Shown here piece by piece: positions 55,006-64,000 of a stretch of DNA of 64,000 bases. The first letter of the stretch is position 1. Each line of letters opens with the position of its first letter. The translations under genes were made by a program, and so were the position numbers. The DNA comes from Neostethus bicornis (lineage: Eukaryota > Chordata > Actinopteri > Atheriniformes > Phallostethidae). Location of the stretch: contig LR738564.1 in assembly GCA_902685375.1 (NCBI GenBank), positions 16,022,944-16,086,943 of the forward strand, written 5' to 3'. The notes below the pieces were generated by a model that was not told the origin of the DNA, ran no database searches, and saw only the letters and a program-made list of their open reading frames with translations.

Positions 55006-55804
55006 CAGAGGTGTCAAGTAGCGAAGTAAGACTACTTTGTTACCTTACTCAAGTAGAAAATCTCGTTATCTTTACTTTAACGAAGTAATTATTTTTTTGT
55101 CTACTTTTTACTTTTACTTACTACTTTTTTATGCAGTTATCTGTACTTTTACTTCGTTAATTTTATAAAAAGTAGTCACTACTTTCTCCATTTTGTCACC
55201 ATTAAACAGCCGCGACTGTTTGTCTGAGTTTTTTTTTTTTTTTAACCCTGAATGCATCAAACAAAGTAACAGAAGAATGATTGGCTGAAAGGTCCAGTCA
55301 ATCATTACTTTGGGGTGAGTAGCCCCGCCCACAAACTTTTAAAGAGCAGCCAGGAACGTTAAGAAGTTAATTTCCGTGTTTGAGACTTGATGCGGCCTCG
55401 GAAATCAAAGCTTTTCTGATGCTGCAACACTGAACTTTGATTGAATTATCAGTTTAAAAAAAAAAAAAAAAACCAACAGCAAAGAAATGTTTTATTATTA
55501 TTATTATTATTTTCAGTCTGCGGTTATTGTAAACGTCTTTGCTAAAAATGTTGTAGATGGTATTTTTATAAAAAAAACTTTGATCTGTTACGCACTATTT
55601 TATCTTATCTTTAGAAACAAACCTAATTGAACTGATTAATCCATAAATAGTAGTGGATGAAGTATTTGTGCTTAAAAGCATCCAAAATGTTATTGATTAG
55701 TTTATAAAGACTGACTGAGGAGATTAAAACTACACATCGCTTAGATTTTGTATCATGTAGATGTTTGGGTTAACATTAAAAAAAAACTTATATGTACACA
55801 TATA

Positions 55805-55890
55805 CAGTGGTGGTCAAAAGTTTACATACACTTGTAAAGAACATAATGTCATGGCTGTCTTGAGTTTCCAGTTATTTTTGACCACCACTG
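55805..55890. mobile_element. 86-bp Tc1-like MITE
   Basis: CAGTGGTGGTCAAAAGTTTA at the left pairs with TTTTTGACCACCACTG at the right, flanked by TA on both sides. The other hAT copy has an uninterrupted TATATA at the same place. Nearly pure terminal repeats. Confidence 0.9.
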
Positions 55891-56091
55891 TATGTAGATA
55901 TGTATACATATAAATTTATATATACCGTCTCCTAAGTCCCGCCCCTACTGGTTTCTTTCTGGGTTTCTTAAAATCTTATTTCCATGGTTATTTTTTCATT
56001 TTTACAGTTCTTAAAATTTTAGAAAAAGAATCCAAGGATTTTGCCTCCTGTGTGTTTCCTTCACTGCCACTGCCTTACAAGTGCATGTAAA

Positions 56092-56729
56092 TCAGAATCA
56101 GAATCAGAATATACTTTATTGATCCCACACAGGGGAAATTTGTGTGTCACAGCAACAACTTCCTATCTGCTAAGTGAGTCGTTGTAGAGCCCGATCACGT
56201 ACGGAAAGAAAGACCTCCGGTAACGAGATGTTCTCGAGCGGAGCTGTCTGAGCCTCTTGGAGAAGAAGCTCCGTTGTTCGTCCAGGAGTGGGTAGAGAGG
56301 ATGGTCATGGTTTTCCATGATGGACAAAAGTTTGTTCAGTGACCTCCTCTCTACCACTGCCTCAAGTGAGTCCTGTTTGCTGCCAATGACAGAGCCAGCC
56401 AGTCTGATTAGTTTATTCAGTCTGTTGGTGTCACTGGCTGCGATGCTGCTCCCCCAGCAGATGACAGAGAAGAACAAGGTGCTGGCCACCACAGACTGGT
56501 AGAAGGTCTCCAGGATCTTGCCGCACACATTGAAGGACCTCAGCTTCCTTAGAAAGTAAAGTCGGCTGCAAGTCTTCTTGTACACAGCAGTACTGTTGCT
56601 CCTCCAGCTCAGTCTACTGTCGATGGTCACTCCAAGGTATTTGTACTCCTCAACCACCTCCACATCTCTACCCAGAATGCAGAGCGGCTGCAGAGCAGTC
56701 CTCCTCCTCTTCCGGAAGTCAATCACCAT
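56092..56729 (-). mobile_element. L2-like LINE, RT C-terminus and 3' end
   Basis: Minus-strand frame with MVIDFRKRRRTALQPLCI, EEYKYLGVTIDSRLSW, LYFLRKLRSFNVCGKILETF and SRTSRYRRSFFPYVIGLYN, the end of a fish L2/Maui-like RT. The 3' end carries the TCAGAATCAGAATCAGAA microsatellite. Flanking TAAA is repeated at both borders. The frame is unbroken, so the insertion is fairly recent. Confidence 0.88.
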
Positions 56730-57446
56730 TAAAGGGTGTGATTTTGTCAATGGGCGTGGTTTTACTGGGTGTACGATATTTTTTGTAAAATACGATAATT
56801 TTACGTCATTAGTACGATAATCCAGCACCTCCCACCTGGCAACGCTGGTTCCAGGTGTCACGCAAGGCTGTATGTGGCACTCCCAACCTTATCAACTATT
56901 CAGTATTGCCTCAAAGAACTTTGAAAACTAGCTGCCTTCAAGGCTTGAAAAAGCCTTTTGGTCATTTTTATTTATATATTTATTTATTTTTTACATTGAG
57001 TGTGTTTGTGTCTGCTGAAGTTGGTTAAATTAGGTGATGTAGAGTGAAGCTTGGTAACTGAAGGGATGTTACATAATGCCCTGCTTATGTTAATACATTT
57101 GATTGTGTTCATTAATCGATTTCCAATAAAGATTATTAAGAAATAAATGTTTCTGACTCATAAAGTTTAACACCAAAACACTTTGATTTATTATCATATT
57201 TTCTGCTCCTTAAAGCATGTGATAATAGTTAAAAAATATGTTCATACGCTTTTGTTAACAATATTCCTTTTTTTCTGAAAATTACTTTTACTTTTTTTAC
57301 TTGAAGTAGTTTTAAAATAGGTTACTTTTTACTTTTACTTAAGTAGAAAGCTTGAGTTGATACTTCTACTTTTACTAAAGTAGTTTTTTAACTCGGTATT
57401 TATACTTCTACTTGAGTAGAAAATGTTGGTACTTTTGACACCTCTG

Positions 57447-57730
57447 AACATAAGTAGAGCTCAGCAGGATGAGGGACCAGAGGTGGAGCTCAGCAGGATG
57501 AGGGAAAAGAAGTAGAGCTCAGCAGGATGAGGGACCAGAGGTAGAGCTCAGCAGGATGAGGGAACAGAAGTAGAGCTCAGCAGGATGAGAAACAGAAGTA
57601 GAGCTCAGCAGGATGAGGGAACAGAAGTAGAGCTCAGCTGGGTGAGGGACCAGAGGTAGAGCTGAACAGGATGCCAGATTACAGGTGAAGCTCAGCAAGA
57701 TGAGGGACCAGAGGTGGAGGGACAGCAGGG
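57447..57730. repeat. 29-bp minisatellite, right part
   Basis: About nine units of AGAGCTCAGCAGGATGAGGG plus a variable nine-base part (GACCAGAGG or AACAGAAGT types alternate). It continues the array seen at 54950. Confidence 0.9.
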
Positions 57731-58440
57731 TGCAGCAGGAGCAGGGTAAGGTACCTTCATGACTGCAGTAGGAGAGCATGACTGCAGAACTGGTGATTGC
57801 CCTTAAATAGATGGCAGGCTGCACAATCAGAATCATCCTCAGGTGACCCTAATCATGTTGATAATGAACATCCAGGGCTTCCTCTGGTGGCAGGAGAGGG
57901 GATCATGACAGATCTTTGCATATAATGAGATTTAAGTTATTTCAGTTGTGGATTTTTTTAAATCGTTTTGAGTCAATGATCCAAGTGACGTGTTTTTGTT
58001 CAGAAGCAAAAAAGATGATGGAAGAAAAACAAAAGGACAAAGTTTCATAGAAATTTACATCTGTCCTCATTTTATCATTTTCGAGTAGTTATTATTTTCC
58101 TAATATTTTCTGTCTGAATGTCTTGCTTCGCTGTGCAGAGGGACGACACGAGTCTGTATGTTTATCGCTGGCCCTCGATTCCAATCATAGGGATGACATT
58201 TTAGGTGCATGCATATTGTGTGGTAAAACACACGGTGAAGTGGATGGTCAAAAGTTTGAATTGCAAATCTGTAGAATCTGTAGAATGAGTTGACGAGCAG
58301 GGATCACATCATTACTAGCATGTCAGGATATTTTCTTTAAAATGTATTGAAGTTAATGTGAAGCTGGTGTGGACTACACACTCATAATATTCCAAATGTC
58401 ATCTAAAACTTAGAATTTATACAATTTACCCAATTTATTG
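57731..58440. other. No gene; LTR-like phrase
   Basis: Around 57780-57910 is a phrase similar to 59860-60005 (CCCTTAAATAGATGG and later CTCTGG-GGCAGG-TGA). It could be part of an LTR, but the ends were not found. The remainder shows nothing. Confidence 0.35.
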
Positions 58441-58665
58441 GTGAGACGGTGGCTCAGTGGTTAGAGCGTTCGCCCGCGGATGGAAGTTCATACGTTCGCA
58501 TTCCACTGATTTCACGTTTGGTGTCCTTGGAGAAGACACCTAACACCCCGTTTCTCCCACCGTTGGCGCCGTCACAAGTGGCAGCCTGCTGCGGTGTAAT
58601 GCAGCACACAAATTTCTCGGTAAGGGATGAACTAAGTATATCAAAAAATAATGATAATTCAACAC
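58441..58665 (+). repeat. tRNA-derived SINE
   Basis: A box GTGGCTCAGTGGTTAGAGCG is clear. The B box is degraded (ACGTTCGCATTCC). The body matches the SINE at 24270. Confidence 0.8.
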
Positions 58666-59188
58666 TTTTTCTATCAAGTCCAAAAAAATTACTACAGTAA
58701 CTCTTCATTTTCTCTAATATTTGAAACACACTGTGTGTAATGTGTAATGCAACCGTTTGGCTACCGAGGACCCAAGGTCACACATAATAGGATGACAATG
58801 ACCAACACAAGGGATTAGCTATAGAAGGACTAGGGGGAGAGATTAGGAAGTGAATTGATGGTGGTCGGCTGTCTGGCTGGCAGCTCTGGGAGATGTTGGA
58901 TCTGTTTCAATAAGAAATATAAAAACTGAAGTAACATGTAGCATAATGCTAAGTAGAGAAAATCTTCTTAGTAATTCTTTTAATTACAGGTTAAGCCAGT
59001 GGAAGTGTTTGGAAAGAGTCAACGAAGAAAAAAAATGTTATTTTCTATCGTTGCATATTATGTGGCATCAAATCGTCTTTGATTTCCATTTGTTTTACTT
59101 TTTAATTACTTTGACGGAGATTTTTTTTCTGTTTCCTTTTTTTGGAAAGAGAAATAATGGTTTTCTCCGACATGATGAAAAATGTTTT
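58666..59188. other. No gene seen
   Basis: AT-rich sequence. The open frame 58946-59251 is only partly real: its last residues belong to the Tc1 scrap that follows. Confidence 0.4.
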
Positions 59189-59232
59189 CATGCTCACATG
59201 CGATCGCGCCTGGCACACTGGAAATGGCAGAC
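59189..59232 (+). pseudogene. Tc1 transposase scrap
   Basis: GCTCACATGCGATCGCGCCT and CTGGCACACTGGAAATGGCA match 11094-11135 of the Tc1 relic nearly base for base, encoding AHMRSRLAHWKWQ. It is joined directly to an RTE LINE. Confidence 0.75.
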
Positions 59233-59815
59233 AGGCATCAGCAATAACTAGGACACTGCATCGGTCCGTTGTGGTAAAGAGAGAGCTGAGCCGAAAAGCA
59301 AAGCTCTCGATTTACAAGTCGATCTAAGTTCAAACCCTCACCTATGGTCACCAGCTGTGGGTGGTGACCGAAAGAATGAGATCGCGGGTACATGCGGCCG
59401 AAATGAGCTTCCTCCGCAGGGTGGCTGGGCTCTCACTCAGAGATCGGGTGAGGAGCTCTGCCATCCGGGAGGAGCTGAGTGTCGAGCCGCTCCTCCAGGT
59501 CGAAAGGAGCCAGATGGGGTGGTTCGGGTATCTGGTCAGGATGCCCCCCGAGCGTCTCGCGGGCGAGCTGTTTCGGGCATGTCACACCGGGAGGAGACCA
59601 GACAAGCTGAACTGCCCGGACTCCAGTGGGTCCGGGCAGACCCCGGACCCACTGGAGAGACTATGTCTCACAGTTGGCCGGGGAACGACTTGGGATCGTT
59701 CCGGGTGAGCTGGAGAATGCAGCTGGAGTGAAAGAGGCCTGGGCTACCCGTTTGAGGCTGCTGCCCCCGCGACCCGACCCCGGAACAAGCGGAGGATGAC
59801 GGAACGGAAACCATT
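59233..59815 (+). mobile_element. RTE-like LINE, RT C-terminal region and 3' end
   Basis: Text ITRTLHRSVVVKRELSRKAK, MSFLRRVAGLSLRDRVRSSA, MGWFGYLVRMPPERLAGELF and the end GGAGGATGACGGAACGGAAA. A small tandem duplication (GACTCCAGTGGGTCCGGGCA region) lies near 59610-59650. Confidence 0.85.
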
Positions 59816-60007
59816 GTCAGGCAACCAGGGTGACCTGGCTGAAGTGATGGTAAAACCTGACAGGGAAGTCAAGGGTGATTCCCCTTAAATAGATGGAAGG
59901 GTACATACAGTAGATGTTGGGAATCAGTAATCATCACAGGTGTCACCCACTCAAGGTGATTAGGAACTTTCAGGGCTCCCTCTGGCAGCAGGTGAGGAAT
60001 CCTGACA

Positions 60008-61230
60008 AGATTTAAACATCATCACAGTAGAGGCCTGTCTCACAGCCTCAAAGAGTTTATTCCAGACTTTTGCAGCATAAAATCGAAATGCAGCTTCTCC
60101 ATGTTTAGTCCTGACTCTAGACACCAAGCAGGAGGCCATTACGAGAGCCACATTCCAACCACAACAGACTTAATGGAGCCACTTTTTGTTGTTGAAACTG
60201 TATCTTCATTTTTTTTCTTTTAAATTGCAGTGTAATGTTATGTATCAATCTTTTATTTTTGTCCTTGTTCTTGTGTGTGTGGTTTTTGTGTTTTGCTTTT
60301 TCTCTACATACACAACGCTTTCCCACCTGCGTTGATACTCAAAGCGTTTTAGAGTGTAGCTCATGTTAAACCATTCATACACTCATTCATAACTCATGGT
60401 GGAAGCTACCATGCAAGATGCAAAACCACTATCAGGAGAAATTGGGGGCTCAGGTTCTTGGTCGAGAACACCACAGCATAAACTCCGGGCGGGGGATCGA
60501 ACCAGCAACCCTCCGATTACAGGACGGTCGCCCAACTCACTGAGCCATCCTTCACCCAAAAACTGTTTGTGATGATGTTAAACAATTTCATATTTCACAG
60601 ATGAGTACAACATCTAAACGTGCAATAATGTCTCCACCAGCCCAGGACCAGGCTGACCACAATGGGGGACAGAGCCTTCCATCCCCAACACCATGACTTT
60701 GGAATGAGCTCCAAGACCTCCAAAAGGCCCCACAAAGTGTAGAAACTTTAAACAAAGACCTAAAGACATTCCTTTTTAATTTAACTTTATGATTCTGATC
60801 GTATGTCTTTCTGTTCTACTCAGTGTAGGCCTTGTTTATTTTATTTGTTTTTTACCTTTAGTTTTACTAGTTTTAATGTATCAGTTATGGAGGCTTTTTT
60901 TTTGACAATGTAAGCCGTATAAAATACGAATTACTGTTATTATTATAAAATAAAAGCTAATGGCAGTTATTTAGCTAAAAGACTTCAGTTGGATTTTCAG
61001 AATAAAACCAAGAGCGTTCTAATTTTAAAATCTGAAATTTCCTCATTGTGGGACAAATAAAGATTTTCTTGAAGAACTTAAATGTGCTTAAAAAAACATT
61101 TTAGGGACAATATATTAAAAAAAAAAAAAAAAAAAAAACTGAAAATTGCCAAGAAAATGTTAAAAACATGCGGTCGTCTAATTAACCAAATCCCCGTCCA
61201 GAGCTGATTAATCTGAAATTACTTTATTAA
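60008..61230. repeat. Local segmental duplication, copy 2 (pair with 12018-13245)
   Basis: Same composite of L2-like LINE end (-), SINE (-) and second LINE tail (+) as copy 1, in the same orientation. The SINE head TGGCTCAGTGAGTTGGGCGA lies around 60530-60550 on the minus strand. Confidence 0.9.
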
Positions 61231-61345
61231 AGACCCAAATTTCCGAGTTAAAGACTCAAATCTCCCAGTTAAAGACTCAAATCTCCCAGTCAAAGACTCA
61301 AATATCCCAGTTAAAGACTCAAATCTCCCAGTTAAGGACGTATAT
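61231..61345. repeat. 21-bp minisatellite
   Basis: Five units of AGTTAAAGACTCAAATCTCC plus C, starting directly at the end of the duplicated block. Confidence 0.85.
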
Positions 61346-61441
61346 GCTTAATTTTAAATCTTAAAAAGCACTAAAACGTTGACAGCTGGTATCTTTTTGA
61401 AATTAGCTGATATCGGAAGTACACCCATGTCTCCTCGTAGA

Positions 61442-62171
61442 AAGTCGATTCTATCAGTTGAAGCTCGTTTTGACTCAGAAAACATCGTTTTTATTTGTTT
61501 TTACTGCATTTAGAGTTTTTTTAAAAAGTGGAATTTGTTTTAACAAAGAATCTAGTTAAAAACGATAGTTTTAAAGGTCTAATTGGTGTTAAAACTTTTA
61601 TCATAACACGCGGCGATCGTTTGATCTAAAAGGATCACCTTTTAAAACATCCTTTTGATTTAAAAGGGAAAAAAAATCAGGTAAGAATCTTTTTACTTAT
61701 TGATTTACTTTTAATACAATTTTTAATGTTAATCTACGAAGTTTTAAGTCTTAAAAGCCGTAAATTAAAACAAAAACTAGCGTTTTGTTAGCATTAGCAT
61801 CGTTAGCTTAACAGTTAGCGTTTGTTTTAAAACAGAAAGGGGCTTATTTTTATTTAAAATCTATTAAAATTTAAAATAAAAGTTAATAAAACGTTATTTT
61901 TCTTTAATTAAATAAACTATTTAGCAGTTATTTTAAAAAAATGATTTAACTTGTTTTACATAAAATTATGATTGTTTTTACTTGATACAAAGCGGTTCTT
62001 TCAGAATACAACTTTTAATTTTAGATTGAAATTTAATCAAATTGTTTCATTTTAAACAAATTAAACAACTTAGTCGTGACTAGCTTTAAAAACAGAGATT
62101 CATCATGATTTACATTAAAAACAAGTTAAGCTTTTTGTTTACTTTAAACAAAGCAAATCTTTCAGATTACA
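61442..62171 (+). repeat. Third copy of the upstream unit with splice-donor motif
   Basis: Matches 31591-33110 without the tandem duplication and without the SINE. It keeps the CAG|GTAAGAATC donor at 61680/61681 and leads into the same LINE endonuclease as at 33112. Confidence 0.7.
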
Positions 62172-64000
62172 AGAGACCTTTTTACCACAAGACTTGTCTA
62201 AACTGAACTCTTTTAATGAGTACTTTTATGGAGCTGGTGAATCTACTACAGACTTTGACAGCGGTATTGTCAGAGATAGGATACCAGGAAGAGTGGCAGT
62301 TCTATGGAGAAAAAAACCTTGATAAATATGTTAAAGTTGTAAGAATGAGAGCTGATTGGTGCATTGGATTACAGTTCACATGTGATAATAAGGACTTCAC
62401 TATTTTAAAAGTGTATATGCCATATGAATGTCACCAGAATGACGATAGATATTTAAATAAGCTTGCCCACTTAAGTAGAAAAAGTTTCAATCGAAAATGA
62501 TTTCCGGATGGAAGTCGAAACGTCTCGTTCAAGAATTAAACTGTCCAGAAGACTTTTTTGAAACTTTTTCTACTATAGATCACTCCTGGATGAATGAGGG
62601 ACTACACAGACTTGCCCACTTAAATGCTTTTATCCAAGAGTGTGCTATGTCTAGTGTTTATATTGTAGGAGACATGAATGCAGATATTGCAGAAATGAAT
62701 TCATTGTTTGGTAAACATGTGTTACAGTTTTGTGAAGATCATAAATATATTTTGTCAAGCAAACTGCTCTTACCAGCTCAAAGTTACACCTTTATCAGTG
62801 AGGCATGGCCAAAGAAGCTGTTAAAGAGTGGGCACTAGCTGGGTGACCAAGGTATGGTCCCATATTTGAAAACAAGAAGCTTATTAATGCCAGATACAAA
62901 TATGTTGTTAGATTTATTTCTAAAAATGAACAAAATGTGAAATTGGCAAAAAAATTTCTTTGTAAAAATCTAAAGGATTTTTGGAAAGAAGTACATGTCC
63001 TTAATAATAATAAGACATATTTTCCCAGTACTGTAGGTGGCATCTCTGGAACAGAGAACATAGCTGAATGTTGGTGGCAACACTTTAGTAGCACTTTTAA
63101 TTGTATCCACAGTGATGTCTTTAGAATAGGTATAATTGATGAAAATGAACAAATACCTGTAACTTCTCATGAAGTGTACAAAGCAATACAAAAGTTAACA
63201 TTTTATAAGACTTGTGGGGCAGATGATATTTATGCTGAACACTTGATATATGCCAGTATGAAGCTGTCTCCTCTTATAGCCATTTGTTTCTCTAGCTGTT
63301 TGACACATGGTGTACTTCCTGAATCTCTCCTGTCTGTCACGCTTGTACCAATCATTAAGGATAAGACTGGAAGAGTGGGAAGTTTAAATACTTACAGGTC
63401 AACTGCCTTGGCAAGTGTAATAACCAAAGTCTTAGAAAGAATACTATTGGATCAAATTCAAAATTTGATTAACTCTACAGACAACCAGTTTGGCTTCAAG
63501 TCCAAACATGGTACTGATTTATGCATATTTGCATTAAAAGAAATCATCAGAAAATATCAAAATAAAAATTCATCTGTTTTGTTGTGCTTTATTGATGCCT
63601 CAAAAGCATTTGATCGCGTCAATTACTGTAAACTGTTTTTTTAAATTGCGTCAGAGACGGGTGCCACAGTATATTTTGAGAATACTGGTCTACTGGTATG
63701 CTCACCAAGAAATGCAGTTGAGATGGGGCAATAGTGTATCAGATACCTTTGGTGTTTGTAATGGAGTCAAGCAAGGAGGAATCTTGTCTCCAGTTTTGTT
63801 TTGTTTGGACATGAATGATCTGTCACACCAGCTACATGCATGCAAAACAGGCTGTCTGATTGGGTCTTCTTTAATGAACCATCTAATGTGTGCAGATGAT
63901 CTTGTTATTTTCAGCCCAAGTAGTGCAGGTCTACAAGAACTTCTCAATGTCTGCTCTACTTATGGGTTGGAGTTTGACATAAAGTATGATACAAATAAAA
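62172..64000 (+). mobile_element. LINE with endonuclease and RT, cut by the window edge
   Basis: Endonuclease text as at 33112 continues to LLLPAQSYTFISEAWPKK. It is interrupted near 62470-62630 by a small insertion with partial duplication. From 62937 the RT follows: CGADDIYAEHLIYASMKL, FIDASKAFDRVNYCKLFF, a frameshift at about 63644, then GVKQGGILSPVLFCLDMNDL and CADDLVIFSPSS. The catalytic Asp pair is present. The clade was not determined. The element continues beyond 64000. Confidence 0.85.

Larger units (their letters stand above)
55006..57446. mobile_element. hAT element, copy 2, with nested L2 LINE and MITE
   Basis: Ends CAGAGGTGTCAA and TTGACACCTCTG, with the perfect 8-bp target duplication AACATAAG (54998-55005 and 57447-57454). 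It is the reverse orientation of copy 1 at 38374. Copy 1 lacks both nested insertions and serves as an empty site. Confidence 0.95.

Noticed and set aside
54673..55029. Open frame of 118 codons after the I-clade LINE
   Set aside because: It mixes LINE 3' UTR, a Tc1 scrap, minisatellite and the hAT end; there is no consistent protein.
56730..56861. N-terminal 43 codons of the minus-strand frame 56163-56861
   Set aside because: This part reads into hAT noncoding sequence beyond the L2 border at 56729 and is not part of the RT.
57519..57836. Minus-strand frame with repeated LILLSSTS phrases
   Set aside because: The repeats are the translation of the 29-bp minisatellite.

Overview
The window looks like a teleost fish chromosome. 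Genes have GT-AG introns, vertebrate coding exons match SH2D3C, Myb and ADHFE1 families, and most of the rest is typical fish repeat content: RTE-, Rex1-like, L2-, L1/Tx1- and I-clade LINEs, tRNA-derived SINEs, hAT and Tc1 transposons, and retroviral LTRs. No bacterial, CRISPR, rRNA or functional tRNA feature was seen.

Layout. 1-1760 is an intron with a LINE tail and a SINE. 1761-3438 holds the last six coding exons of an SH2D3C-type adaptor gene (+), followed by a long AT-rich 3' region containing a dispersed repeat. 5960-13245 is a repeat block: a LINE split by an hAT element, a rearranged retroviral pol with its 3' LTR on the minus strand, a displaced copy of the final exon of the neighbouring Myb gene, a dead Tc1, and LINE/SINE pieces. 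13380-20100 contains a complete three-repeat Myb gene (14 coding exons, 517 aa by my splice model) with an hAT relic in intron 3 and candidate RFX and NRF1 sites upstream of the ATG. 20929-21237 is an inactivated 3' end of adhfe1 (-). ADHFE1 and MYBL1 are near neighbours in human, so the Myb gene may be a fast-evolving A-Myb relative. 21700-31590 is again almost all repeats.

33915-35498 is a single-exon, two-Tudor-domain protein gene of the TDRD type. The family works in germline piRNA control of transposons. It sits inside locally duplicated, transposon-derived DNA, and candidate noncoding first exons occur in three copies. Tudor-like terminal-exon fragments lie just downstream (35611) and at 28574 in a second copy of a 2-3 kb local duplication.

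35600-64000 has no other recognised host gene: a retroviral 5' LTR with a tRNA-Phe-type primer site, two hAT copies (one nested with an L2 LINE and a Tc1-like MITE), L1 pieces including a 3.7 kb insertion with a perfect 16-bp target-site duplication, a 37-bp satellite whose units are each palindromic, an I-clade LINE with a 960-codon open frame but an altered RT active site, minisatellites, and a LINE that runs off the right edge.

Overall this is a repeat-dense, locally duplicated region carrying two unusual host genes, the divergent Myb and the Tudor-domain ORF. All identities come from reading the sequence; no database search was run.
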